Assembly (NCBI GenBank): GCA_030123605.1
Contig: CP126123.1
Coordinates: 1,364,001 to 1,428,000 of the forward strand
Direction of reading: 5' to 3'
DNA: 64,000 bases
Source: Nitrospira sp.
GTDB lineage: Bacteria; Nitrospirota; Nitrospiria; Nitrospirales; Nitrospiraceae
The notes below the pieces were generated by a model. The model did no database searches. It was given only the letters and a program-made list of their open reading frames with translations, and was not told where the DNA came from. Both the position numbers and the translations under genes were made by a program. Shown here piece after piece: positions 1 through 8,081 of the stretch. The stretch's first letter is position 1; the number at the start of each line of letters is the position of its first letter.

Positions 1-205
1 CCACGTGACAACCCAGCACGCTGGCAAGCCGCAACGCGACCGCGGTCGTCGGGAGGTATTGATTGGCTTCAATGGCACAGACGGCCTGCCGCGTGACCAA
101 GGCCCCGTCGGCAAGTTGACCTTGAGAGAGGCCCTTGGCCATCCGCAGGGCGCGCAGGGAATTGACGACGTTCGAAGTGGGCTCGGCTTTGTTTTTTTCT
201 CCCAT
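1..205 (-). CDS. XRE-family helix-turn-helix regulator (partial)
   Basis: Only the first 68 codons are present; the gene runs off the left edge on the minus strand. The visible part is an XRE/Cro helix-turn-helix: LRMAKGLSQGQLA forms the first helices and TRQAVCAIEANQYLPTT the recognition region (about residues 17-55). The ATG is at 203-205. In many bacteria this kind of HTH is fused to a periplasmic-binding-protein-like effector domain and regulates oxyanion uptake. The nearby TOBE and ModA-type genes make that plausible here, but the effector part lies outside the window, so it is inference. Confidence 0.75.
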   Translation of the reverse strand, partial: MGEKNKAEPTSNVVNSLRALRMAKGLSQGQLADGALVTRQAVCAIEANQYLPTTAVALRLASVLGCHV

Positions 206-601
206 CGCGGTATGCCTGTACCATGATAGATTTATATGTGTCAACTATTCTGAATCATTTTCGATGCAATTTATTTCCAGACGACATATCACACCCGTGG
301 CCGACACGCGAGAACCATGCTCCCTCTCATGCAACGGACGATGCAGGCTGAAATGCCGCGCATTCGCGTACGCCCACTTTCCATGAATCTCAACGATTGC
401 GGTGCGGCACGCTCTCCGGAACGGAGCCCTTCTGGACCGTCCTGTCATGCGGCTGACGGAAGACGCACAAGGAGAACGCGGAATAGGAGAGAGCGTGTTC
501 TGTATTCTTGACATTATTTAAAATTTCCTGATAGCATCTCGATCACGCCCATACCCGAGCGAATACGGTCGGGTGGCCGATCACGGCAGAGGAGACAATC
601 G
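206..601. other. Intergenic region between divergent genes
   Basis: No convincing gene in 396 bases; the short reading frames lack ribosome sites and family resemblance. The ends carry promoter-like TTGACA hexamers: one on the minus strand at 239-244 facing the XRE gene, one on the plus strand at 508-513 facing the zinc-ribbon gene. Confidence 0.6.
508..536 (+). promoter_or_regulatory. Candidate sigma70-type promoter for the zinc-ribbon gene
   Basis: TTGACA at 508-513 is followed by an A/T-rich spacer and a weak -10 (GATAGC, 530-535). The stretch TTGACATTATTTAAAATTT resembles the sequence at 2281, suggesting a shared promoter type. The -10 match is poor, so confidence is low. Confidence 0.35.
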
Positions 602-859
602 ATGAAAGTCTTGCGACGCAGTCGTTTGGCGGTCAACGCCTGTCCCGGGTGCAATGAAGACAGACTGGTATCGAACGGAGCCTTCTGGATTTGCGACGTC
701 TGTCGGTATGCCGTCACCTCTACGGCATTGGCAATGGATCGCGCGATGAGAGATGCGCCCCTTCGACATTCCCCTCGCACCCTCCCTCGTGACATCGAGA
801 TTCGTGCAGGCATCCGGGAAGCCCAATTGGCTGTCGAGCCGGCATGGAGCGGGCGCTAG
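602..859 (+). CDS. Small zinc-ribbon protein
   Basis: An 85-residue protein with CPGC near residues 17-20 and CDVC near 33-36, the four cysteines of a zinc ribbon. The rest is polar and not recognisable. GAGGAGA lies 7 bases before the ATG, which supports the start. The stop codon TAG (857-859) coincides with the first bases of the dispersed element that follows, so the C-terminus may have been reset by the insertion. Function unknown. Confidence 0.6.
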   Translation: MKVLRRSRLAVNACPGCNEDRLVSNGAFWICDVCRYAVTSTALAMDRAMRDAPLRHSPRTLPRDIEIRAGIREAQLAVEPAWSGR

Positions 860-1065
860 CAGGATGTGGAAAAACTCATTTGGGGTCCTGTAGCCGCCAC
901 AGATATCGAGATGTGAGGCGGATACTGAACAGCCATGCAGGATGCGCAAAAAGACCGTCCGGCAAAGCCGCAGCGAGCGAAGAGGCGAATCGTACTCTGG
1001 GCCGTACGGTGAGCCTCCGAGCGAGGCGAGAACGCCGCTGGCGGCCATTTTCCGCATCTTGTTAG
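858..1065. repeat. Dispersed terminal-inverted-repeat element, copy 1
   Basis: About 208 bases. The left end reads AGCAGGATGTGGAAAAACTC and the right end TTTTCCGCATCTTGTTAG, imperfect inverted repeats. Inside are a second GCAGGATGCGCAAAAAGACC block and the right-hand core GCCGTACGGTGAGCCTC. The same order of blocks recurs at 1805-2124 and 42957-43341. This copy lacks the middle segment present in the other two. No transposase; it looks like a non-autonomous MITE- or REP-like element. Confidence 0.8.
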
Positions 1066-1131
1066 GAGAGAGCGGAACAACGATGGCTGCATAGACAACC
1101 GGAAGCGGACATTCGCGCAAGGAGGTCGCCC

Positions 1132-1746
1132 ATGACGATGACGGCATCTCTCCCCTACAGAAAACCGGCCGCTGAAGATCGACGCACGCCTTCTGTTCTC
1201 TTCAAGAACAAGGTGGTCGGAACGGTCATCGCCTACCACCGATCGCAACTACACCGGATACGATACCGCGCACGCATGGCCGACGGCTCCACCATCACAT
1301 TTCTCTCCTGCACACTCTCCGTCCGGCCCGACTCTCTGGATATCGGCCAACAGGTCACTCTCGATATCCCACCTCGCGATGTCATCTTGGCCCCTCCTCG
1401 GTGGGTGAGTCCGCTGGAGAACAATTGCTGGCCCGCCCGCGTCGTCCTTTCGGCTGACCACGGCCTCAGTTCCTTGCTGGTGGTGAAGATCCTCGGCAGC
1501 CCATGGACATTGACGAGCACAAAACAAGTGTTTTGGTTGAATCGTCGGCTGCATGCGTGGGATCGAGTGACCGTCTACATTGCTCCGGAGTCCTGTTCCG
1601 TCGTGCGCCGTTATCCCGGCGATCTCCGCCTCCGCCCGCGTCTCCTCACCGAGGCATTCTACAGCCCCGCAGCCGCTCCGACCGTCAAGGGGTCGGCCAG
1701 TCGCCCACCGCACGGACCTCCATTCTTCCATGCAGGTTCGAAATAG
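1132..1746 (+). CDS. Stand-alone TOBE-domain protein, molybdate-binding-like
   Basis: A 204-residue protein preceded by AAGGAGG. The middle (about residues 60-155) resembles the C-terminal TOBE region of ModC ATPases. It has an IPPRDVILAPP stretch, as in the ModC pattern I(A/P)ARDV, and then a second TOBE half around LLVVKILGSPW. There is no ABC ATPase part. Free TOBE/Mop domains bind molybdate or tungstate or act as sensors. The ModA-type protein at 4296 and the XRE regulator at the left edge support an oxyanion context. The C-terminal 30 residues are low-complexity. Exact ligand and role are inferred. Confidence 0.6.
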   Translation: MTMTASLPYRKPAAEDRRTPSVLFKNKVVGTVIAYHRSQLHRIRYRARMADGSTITFLSCTLSVRPDSLDIGQQVTLDIPPRDVILAPPRWVSPLENNCWPARVVLSADHGLSSLLVVKILGSPWTLTSTKQVFWLNRRLHAWDRVTVYIAPESCSVVRRYPGDLRLRPRLLTEAFYSPAAAPTVKGSASRPPHGPPFFHAGSK

Positions 1747-1804
1747 GAGTACGTCCTGATCCATCACAGGTTTCGGCGGACCTTCAAATCCTCACGCCGG
1801 TCAC

Positions 1805-2124
1805 CTAACAGGCTGCGGAAAAACTCATTTTGGCCCCTGAAGCAGTCGTCAACACCGAGGTTTGAGACGACTCCACATAGCCACGCAGGATGCGCAAAAA
1901 GACCATCCAGCAAGGCCGCAGCGAGGCGCACGGCGCGGGGAAGAACGAGCGCCACGCCCGTGCACGCCGCCGAGTCGGTGAAGCCGCGGTGCCTTCGAAG
2001 CAAATCGTCACCGTCTTATCTGCTCTCCCTGAGCCTGCCGAGACAGGCTCTGTGCCCAGGGCCGTACGGTGAGCCTCTGAGCGAGGCGAGAACGCCGCTG
2101 GCGGATTTTTTCCGTATCCTGTAA
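1805..2124. repeat. Dispersed terminal-inverted-repeat element, copy 2
   Basis: About 320 bases, running from CTAACAGGCTGCGGAAAAAC to TTTTTCCGTATCCTGTAAG. The ends are imperfect inverted repeats. It shares with copy 3 the middle segment containing CCTGAGCCTGCCGAGACAGG and with all copies the right core GAGAACGCCGCTGGCGGA. No credible coding sequence is inside. Confidence 0.85.
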
Positions 2125-2351
2125 GGCCTGTCCTATAAATCCGGTTCGCGCAGGATCTCAGCGACGTTCACCCCGAGCGCGACTGGTACCGGGTCGTTAT
2201 CAAGAGCACGGGGCCGAACTTGCGAGACCTCTCCTCTCGACCTGTTCCATGCCCCGGAATATTCGCATGCAAATTATTTGTTGACATTCTTATTAAAGTT
2301 AATTATTTTAATCTTCATCGGAATTATAGACATTAACAAGGAGTCGAGCGT
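2125..2351. other. Leader region of the YezD-porin-ModA cluster
   Basis: No gene. The second half turns sharply A/T-rich and carries the promoter described at 2281. The rest shows nothing I can name. Confidence 0.5.
2281..2314 (+). promoter_or_regulatory. Candidate sigma70-type promoter, YezD-porin-ModA cluster
   Basis: A perfect TTGACA at 2281-2286 is followed by an A/T-rich run with -10-like hexamers (TTATTT at 2303, TAATCT at 2309). The motif TTGACATTCTTATTAAAGTT resembles that at 508. It lies about 40-70 bases before the YezD start, a sensible distance. Confidence 0.45.
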
Positions 2352-2519
2352 ATGCCATCGATAGCCTTTACAGCGTCCCAGGAAGAAATCAGCGACAAAG
2401 ACCTCGCCTACATCACAACGGCGCTCAGGGGTATTCGATTCGGGTCCGTGGAAATCGTCATCCATGACTCCCGCATCGTGCAGATCGAACGGAAAGAAAA
2501 AGTACGCCTCGAGCGCTGA
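2352..2519 (+). CDS. YezD family (DUF2292) small protein
   Basis: A 55-residue protein beginning MPSIAFTASQ. The body matches the YezD pattern: LAYITTALRGIRFGSVEIV followed by HDSRIVQIERKEK. AAGGAG lies 8 bases before the ATG. YezD proteins are of unknown biochemical function but are often found beside sulfate, sulfonate or other oxyanion uptake genes. Here a porin and a ModA-type binding protein follow, matching that pattern. Confidence 0.8.
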   Translation: MPSIAFTASQEEISDKDLAYITTALRGIRFGSVEIVIHDSRIVQIERKEKVRLER

Positions 2520-2646
2520 CCATGCTCGTTTAAGGATTTTGTCCGGCAACCGGGTGCCAGATCACTGAACCCGCGCCCATTTACATTCATCGATCGGGGA
2601 ACTGACCGGACGACCGGAAGTTCTCATGTCATGGAGGGAGCAAGAC

Positions 2647-4257
2647 ATGAGAACGTTCGGTATGGCCATATCGTTCGTCTTTGCGGCAGCCCTGCTTTCA
2701 GCGGCACCGGCACCAGCCGTCGAGGAAGGGCAGCTCGTCAAGAAGGACGGCAAGTGGGAGTATGTCTCGACGGAAGACCCCGGACTGAAATACCTCTATC
2801 TCAAAGGCATCATCACACAGCAGGAGTACGAGCGTGGTCTCAAGGTCCTTGAGACGAAAGAATACGCGGCGAAACCGAACTACAGCATCGACGTCAACAA
2901 CGGACTGAACATTCGAGTCGGCTCGAAGTTCTTGCTGAAGATGCGGCTGCTCACTCAGGTGAGATACACCTACCACACCTATAATGAAGGATGGGCGACG
3001 ATCGGTGATTCCAGAAACCCGGAGGTTCTAGGAGGACAGGTCGAATTCAGAGCTGTCAGAAAGCAGAGTAACACCAGTGATTTCACGGTACCCCGAGCCA
3101 GACTCCAATTTCTGGGTTACGCGTTCGATCCCGACCTTCGGTACAATTTTTCTGTCGCCTTTGAGCAAACCGAGTGGGATCAAGAAGGCGGCAGTGGGCG
3201 AGCCAGCATTCTCGATGCGTATGTCTCTTCCTGGCACATTCCCTGGGCGACGATCCAGGTCGGGCAACAGCGGGTGTGGTTCAACCGCGCGCTCATTTCT
3301 TCGATGGCGACGTCGTCTTTTGCAGACAATTTGATCGTGCAGAACGCCTTCGCCGCCAACCAAGTGAACCGACGTGACATCGGCATCAATATCTTGAGCG
3401 ATGAAGATCAGTACAAATTCAACTATGCCGTCGGCGTCTACAATGGCACCGGTCGAAATCTGGCGGAGGAAGGCGTCGCCGTCAGCCAAGCATTACCCAA
3501 CAACAATAGTATTCCCGCTGCCCAGCGGCGCACCTTCAACTATGACACGCGCTTTCTTACAGGCGAAATGATGTACACCGTCCGCCTCCTCTATAAAGTC
3601 TCCGGCAATCCTGGGTATGGCCAAGGAGACATTCTGAATTCCCGCACTCCGCAAATCGCCCTTGCGGCTGGGTATGCGTATAACCCCGCGCAGAACTATC
3701 TCAGCTCGATCCGATCCGATATCGTCGATCGCTACTATCGCCAACAGGTAGCCAAGAACTTCAACGGGAGGCTGCTTGGGGGAGGCGTGTATGATTTCCA
3801 GACCTACGAAGTGGATGTCATCGCTAAGTATCAGGGATGGTCATTACAAGCGGAAGGTTACTATCGTCATCAACGTGTGCGTTCCCATGACTCAGGCACC
3901 ATCGCCTTCGATCCGACAACCGTGCCGATCGGCCCGCAAGTCGAGTTAGGACAGGCCTATGGATGGTACGTCCAGGCCGGCAAATACATCATTCCACGGA
4001 AGCTCGAATTGGCCGTACGCTATGGCTTTATGGATCCGTCAACGAGACAGACGCACGACCTCACCAAGGAATTCGGCGTCGCGCTGAACTACAGCTTCGA
4101 CGGCACATACAACAACCGCCTGATCATCGATTACACGAACTTCACGATCGGCAGCGGAGGCAGTGCTCCCGACCGTGCCCCATTTGAATCGCTGCCGGGA
4201 TTCGGACGCGACCTCGTCGAAAATCGAATCAACGTGCAGTACCAATTCTACTTCTAG
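2647..4257 (+). CDS. Phosphate-selective porin (OprO/OprP family)
   Basis: A 536-residue outer-membrane protein. The ATG at 2647 has GGAGGG 8 bases upstream and opens straight into a signal peptide (MRTFGMAISFVFAAALLSAA, cleavage near APA-VEE). The frame can be extended to 2626 but without a ribosome site. After a short N-terminal segment the protein alternates polar and aromatic residues as in a beta-barrel and ends ...NVQYQFYF, with the terminal aromatic used by the BAM machinery. OprO/P porins pass phosphate, pyrophosphate or other anions. The downstream binding protein suggests an anion that both handle. The specificity-determining lysines cannot be judged by eye. Confidence 0.8.
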   Translation: MRTFGMAISFVFAAALLSAAPAPAVEEGQLVKKDGKWEYVSTEDPGLKYLYLKGIITQQEYERGLKVLETKEYAAKPNYSIDVNNGLNIRVGSKFLLKMRLLTQVRYTYHTYNEGWATIGDSRNPEVLGGQVEFRAVRKQSNTSDFTVPRARLQFLGYAFDPDLRYNFSVAFEQTEWDQEGGSGRASILDAYVSSWHIPWATIQVGQQRVWFNRALISSMATSSFADNLIVQNAFAANQVNRRDIGINILSDEDQYKFNYAVGVYNGTGRNLAEEGVAVSQALPNNNSIPAAQRRTFNYDTRFLTGEMMYTVRLLYKVSGNPGYGQGDILNSRTPQIALAAGYAYNPAQNYLSSIRSDIVDRYYRQQVAKNFNGRLLGGGVYDFQTYEVDVIAKYQGWSLQAEGYYRHQRVRSHDSGTIAFDPTTVPIGPQVELGQAYGWYVQAGKYIIPRKLELAVRYGFMDPSTRQTHDLTKEFGVALNYSFDGTYNNRLIIDYTNFTIGSGGSAPDRAPFESLPGFGRDLVENRINVQYQFYF

Positions 4258-4295
4258 TGCCTCACAGAGGGCAGCGCGAGCATCAGGAGGACCAC

Positions 4296-5120
4296 ATGAC
4301 AGGACGGCATGGTTTCGTTGGAATCGCGGTTTTTTTCAGCGTGCTGATAGGGACCGGCTGGAATCCCTCGCCCGTGCAGGCGCAGCCCGAGACATTAACG
4401 ATCGCTGCCGCGAATAGTCTCAAGGATGCGCTGAGGAAGGTCCTTCCGCTCTTCGAAGCCCAATACCCGGAGAGTACGCTGCGGATCGTGTACGGGCCCT
4501 CGCAAACCCTCCGCACGCAGATCGAACAGGGCGCCCCCGTGGATATCTTCCTCCCATCGTTGTCCGAGGAGATCGATCAGCTTGAAAAAAAGGGGTTGAT
4601 CGTTCAGAACACCAAACGCATTTATGCCGGCACATCCTTGGTCCTCATCGCAGGGGCGACGTTCCCCGCGCCGATCACGTCCATTCAAGAATTGCATACG
4701 ACCCCCGCGCGCCGGATCGCGATCGGAGATCCCAAAACCTCCTCCGTGGGAAAGGTCGCAGCGCAATTCCTCCAATACAGCCGGCTCGAACCGAAACTGA
4801 AATCTCAATACGTCTTCGGCGAACACTCCCGGGCCGTGCTCGATCTCGTCGCAAACGGCGACGCTGAGATCGGCATCGTCTATCGAACGGATGCCGCGTT
4901 GAACAAGAAGGTCCGGATTCTCGATACCGCGCCGATCGAGTCTCACGCGCCGGTCCACTATGGAGTGGCACTCCCCTGGACGGCGAAGAACATCTCGGGA
5001 GCCGACGATTTCGTCAAGTTCTTACTGACGCCGCACATTCAGACACTCCTACAACAATATGGATTCGACCGCGTATCATCCGATGACGGCGCGGCTCGGT
5101 CGCAGGAGGGACAGCGATGA
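4296..5120 (+). CDS. modA: Molybdate-type ABC transporter substrate-binding protein
   Basis: A 274-residue exported binding protein. The ATG at 4296 has AGGAGG five bases upstream. A signal peptide (GIAVFFSVLIGTG... ending VQAQ) precedes LTIAAANSLKDAL, the usual ModA start. Other ModA features follow: the VYGPSQTLRTQIEQGAPVD region, the hinge IAIGDPKTSSVGKVA, and NGDAEIGIVY. No permease (ModB) or ATPase (ModC) gene is nearby, so it is an orphan component in this window. Its stop overlaps the next start (ATGA). Molybdate is the likeliest ligand; tungstate or a related oxyanion is possible. Confidence 0.8.
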   Translation: MTGRHGFVGIAVFFSVLIGTGWNPSPVQAQPETLTIAAANSLKDALRKVLPLFEAQYPESTLRIVYGPSQTLRTQIEQGAPVDIFLPSLSEEIDQLEKKGLIVQNTKRIYAGTSLVLIAGATFPAPITSIQELHTTPARRIAIGDPKTSSVGKVAAQFLQYSRLEPKLKSQYVFGEHSRAVLDLVANGDAEIGIVYRTDAALNKKVRILDTAPIESHAPVHYGVALPWTAKNISGADDFVKFLLTPHIQTLLQQYGFDRVSSDDGAARSQEGQR

Positions 5121-5836
5121 AACCGATTCGAGAACATCGAGGACCATGGGCTGTGCGCGCCATCTCCATGATCATCGGGTTGTCCATCGCCGCCGGCTGC
5201 GCAAGCCCGCCGCTCGTGCCGAAAAAGACGATTCACCAATCGGGATTGAACACCGTGTGGCTGGAACCGGATCCGGACTCGACGTCCAATACCCACCCGA
5301 TCTCCTTGACGCCGACCGAGGTCGGTACGTTACTGCGAGGCGTTCGGTCGTGGGAACGACGCAATGTGCTTCACCGGTTGCTTGCCGGACAGGCCGATAA
5401 GACCAGAACGTTTCGGGACGAAGAAATTGCCATCCTCGCCCCTTCCCTGTCCAAGGCCTTGGCCCAAGCCTCTCCCTCGGAGCGAATCTATTTCCATCTG
5501 AGTCATCCGACCGAACAAGGCAACGAGGAGACGACCACGGGCTGGATTTCGGTGAGAGGCCCCCTTGTGTACCTGTCTCTCAGCGAGGCCCACGACCAGC
5601 ATAGCCCTGGTCCGGACATCAGTAAATATGACCGTCAAATGCCGAACGTGCCGGAGGTCTCACCGGAATTCGACGTGACCTTCGAGCCCGAGGAATTCCT
5701 CGTCAAGGTGAGTTCTGTCGGGCGCCTGTTCGCCCCCGATCAGCGCGAAGAACTGCAGATCCGATACCGCGAAGCCCTGTCTTCCATGCCCATCCAACCG
5801 GGACTGGAGCGAGGAGGAGAACGGCCGCAGCCGTAA
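5117..5836 (+). CDS. Lipoprotein of a two-member paralogous family
   Basis: A 239-residue protein starting in ATGA overlap with modA and preceded by AGGAGG. The signal ends in the lipobox IAAGC, so it should be lipidated at Cys about residue 27. The central pattern LTPTEVGTLLRGVRSWERR then TFRDEEIAILAPSLSKALAQA is clearly shared with the lipoprotein at 32688-33431 (LSHEQVRRLLMGL, MFRDAEIAILVPQLVEALRLA). No enzymatic motif. Function unknown; co-expression with modA is likely from the overlap. Confidence 0.7.
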   Translation: MKPIREHRGPWAVRAISMIIGLSIAAGCASPPLVPKKTIHQSGLNTVWLEPDPDSTSNTHPISLTPTEVGTLLRGVRSWERRNVLHRLLAGQADKTRTFRDEEIAILAPSLSKALAQASPSERIYFHLSHPTEQGNEETTTGWISVRGPLVYLSLSEAHDQHSPGPDISKYDRQMPNVPEVSPEFDVTFEPEEFLVKVSSVGRLFAPDQREELQIRYREALSSMPIQPGLERGGERPQP

Positions 5837-6010
5837 GTCGCATGCGATGGGAAAGGTCTCCGAACCGAATAGACCGGAGAGCGAAACTGTGACAGGTGCG
5901 CATGATTGGTGATACTGTGTCATCGATACATCAGCCGCCGCTGTCGAAAACGAAGGGTGGTTCGGCGGGGCTTGACGCCGAACCTCTCCTTCCGGTTACA
6001 GGAGGACGTC

Positions 6011-6403
6011 ATGTTCGGTCCCATTACGATCCCATTCGGAGCGAAGATGCTGTTCAACACCGTGAAACTCAAACCCGGTGTCACCTTCGACGACGTGGAG
6101 TTGGCTGTCGGGGAACTGTGCAGTATCGTGAAAGATACCTACGGCGGGGACAAGGGAGGCTTCATCGCCGGGCAGGTGTTCAAATTTTCCGGCTTCATTT
6201 CAGACGAAGGCTCCCTCAACCAGTCGAGGGACGCCGAGCAACATTACGCCATCGTGACATACTGGCGCTCATATACGGATCACGAACGATCCCACGCCGA
6301 CCAGGTCTTCCGCCACACCTTCGCCAAAGTGGTGTCGATGTGTTCGGAAACGAAGGAACTGGGGTATGACCTGTTGTGGCAGGGCGAAGTCCAGAGCCGC
6401 TAG
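6011..6403 (+). CDS. Small protein, possibly dimeric alpha/beta-barrel fold
   Basis: A 130-residue protein. The ATG at 6011 has AGGAGG upstream; the longer frame to 5906 has none. The sequence alternates strands and helices (MLFNTVKLKPGVTFDDVELA; AIVTYWRSYTDHERSHAD), as in stress-responsive or antibiotic-monooxygenase-like dimeric barrels, but no cofactor residues can be asserted. It sits alone between a lipoprotein and a kinase gene. Family assignment is tentative. Confidence 0.6.
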   Translation: MFGPITIPFGAKMLFNTVKLKPGVTFDDVELAVGELCSIVKDTYGGDKGGFIAGQVFKFSGFISDEGSLNQSRDAEQHYAIVTYWRSYTDHERSHADQVFRHTFAKVVSMCSETKELGYDLLWQGEVQSR

Positions 6404-6466
6404 CGGCGGCTCTGACTGGCACGGAACAGGGCACTATGGTACGGTAGGCCCTCACACGAGGCCTGC

Positions 6467-8005
6467 ATGCGCTGGCTCCACGACCGCTCGATCGGACAAA
6501 AATTCTTCATCTCCTTCGGGGTCATCCTGACCCTCCTGGCCCTGAGTCTGACGGCCCTCATCTTCTACCTCAGCCGCATCAACAGCTACGTCGATCGCCA
6601 TAAACGCATCACCGTCCCGGCCATCGTCACCGCGGCCACCATGCAACGCGCCGTCTACGAACTGGACATGACCTTCCTCTCCCTGGAACAACTGGGGAAG
6701 GAAGCGGACGTGGCCCAAGCCGTCTCCCGCTTGACGGTCCAGGACGAACGTCTCCGCCGCTTGCTGGAATTGTATCGATCCACCCATGCCGCTCGCACGC
6801 ATCCGATTCTCTTCGGCATGTTGACGGAGCACCATCGGGTGGACCTGGCCGATCAAGAAGATCGCGCCATCGCCGGGATCGAACAGGCATTGCACGAATT
6901 GAATGTCCTGTGGAAACCCGACGCTTCGCTATCACAGGCACTAGCCGCAGGCGACCGCCTCCCCTTCGTCAATGCCGACAGATTGTTGACTCAGCTCATG
7001 GAAGATCTGGACCGACTGGTCCAGGCCCATACGGACATCGACGCGGAAATGAAAGTGGAAGGCGATTTGCTTCTGCACCAAGCCCGGCTGATTGCGCTGG
7101 GCCTGGTGGCAATCCTCGGCCTGGTGATCACCGTCATCTATCTCTCGGTCAACCGGCAGATCGCCAGACCGCTTCAGCGGCTCGCGGTCACGGCCGACCG
7201 CGTCGCCCACCACGACCTCACGGCTCACTTCGAATCCTGGGCCAACCGCGATGAGGTGGGCACGTTGGCCGCCTCCCTCTCTTCCATGGTGATCAGCCTG
7301 CGCGAACAGACCGCCGCCACCGCCCGGAAGACGAAAGAACTCGAAGCCTTCACCTATTCGGTCGCACACGACCTCAAGGGCCCCTTGCGGGAGATCGAAG
7401 GGTTCTCCTCCTTACTGGAGAAACAATTTTCCGACAGCGGCGAGCCGCAAACCCGTCATCACATCGAGGTCATCCGCCGATCCGCCCTGCGCCTCACGCA
7501 TATGATCGACGCCCTGCTCAAATACTCGCGCCTGGAACAACAGGACCTGCCGCGTCAACGCTTCAACGTGCTGGAGATGATCACCGGCCTCATCACCGAC
7601 CGGTTCAGCGGCCTGCAGGGTCCGAAACACAAGGTTCAGGTCGCCCTCCCCTTTGCCGATCTCTACGGCGAGCCGGTCAGCATTCGGCAGGCACTCGTCA
7701 ACCTGCTCGACAACGCGGGAAAGTTTTCCCGCCTGGCTGCGCCCCCGACCATCACCATCGGCGGCACCCAGACGGCGACCGAACGAATCCTCTGGATACA
7801 GGACAACGGCATCGGATTCGATCAGACGCAGCACGACAAGATTTTTGGTCTCTTTGAGCGATTGCACGGTCCACAGGACTATGAGGGAACGGGGGTCGGC
7901 CTGGCCATCGTGAAACTGGTCATGGACAAACACAACGGAAGGGCCTGGGCCGAATCCACCCCAGGAACGGGCAGTAGGTTCTACTTAGCGTTCCCAACGT
8001 TGTGA
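6467..8005 (+). CDS. Membrane sensor histidine kinase (HAMP-HisKA-HATPase)
   Basis: A 512-residue kinase. TM1 is at about 14-35, a mostly helical periplasmic sensor at 36-200, TM2 at about 205-227, HAMP at 228-280, then HisKA with YSVAHDLKGPLREIEG (phospho-acceptor His301). The ATP-binding domain has the N box ALVNLLDNAGKFS, G1 DNGIGFD, F box FGLFERL and G2 EGTGVGLAIV. It should phosphorylate the sigma54 activator that begins about 76 bases downstream. The sensor domain resembles four-helix-bundle ligand sensors; the signal is unknown. The ribosome site is weak. Confidence 0.88.
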   Translation: MRWLHDRSIGQKFFISFGVILTLLALSLTALIFYLSRINSYVDRHKRITVPAIVTAATMQRAVYELDMTFLSLEQLGKEADVAQAVSRLTVQDERLRRLLELYRSTHAARTHPILFGMLTEHHRVDLADQEDRAIAGIEQALHELNVLWKPDASLSQALAAGDRLPFVNADRLLTQLMEDLDRLVQAHTDIDAEMKVEGDLLLHQARLIALGLVAILGLVITVIYLSVNRQIARPLQRLAVTADRVAHHDLTAHFESWANRDEVGTLAASLSSMVISLREQTAATARKTKELEAFTYSVAHDLKGPLREIEGFSSLLEKQFSDSGEPQTRHHIEVIRRSALRLTHMIDALLKYSRLEQQDLPRQRFNVLEMITGLITDRFSGLQGPKHKVQVALPFADLYGEPVSIRQALVNLLDNAGKFSRLAAPPTITIGGTQTATERILWIQDNGIGFDQTQHDKIFGLFERLHGPQDYEGTGVGLAIVKLVMDKHNGRAWAESTPGTGSRFYLAFPTL

Positions 8006-8081
8006 GAGTGATGCGTTGTTCGTGACGCATCCGGATCAAGGCGACACACGAGAGACACGCGCCGCGAAACGAAATCACGCC

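Noticed and set aside
581-1147. A minus-strand frame of 188 codons over the first repeat element
   Set aside because: It reads through the dispersed element and the opposite strand of the zinc-ribbon gene; no recognisable protein.
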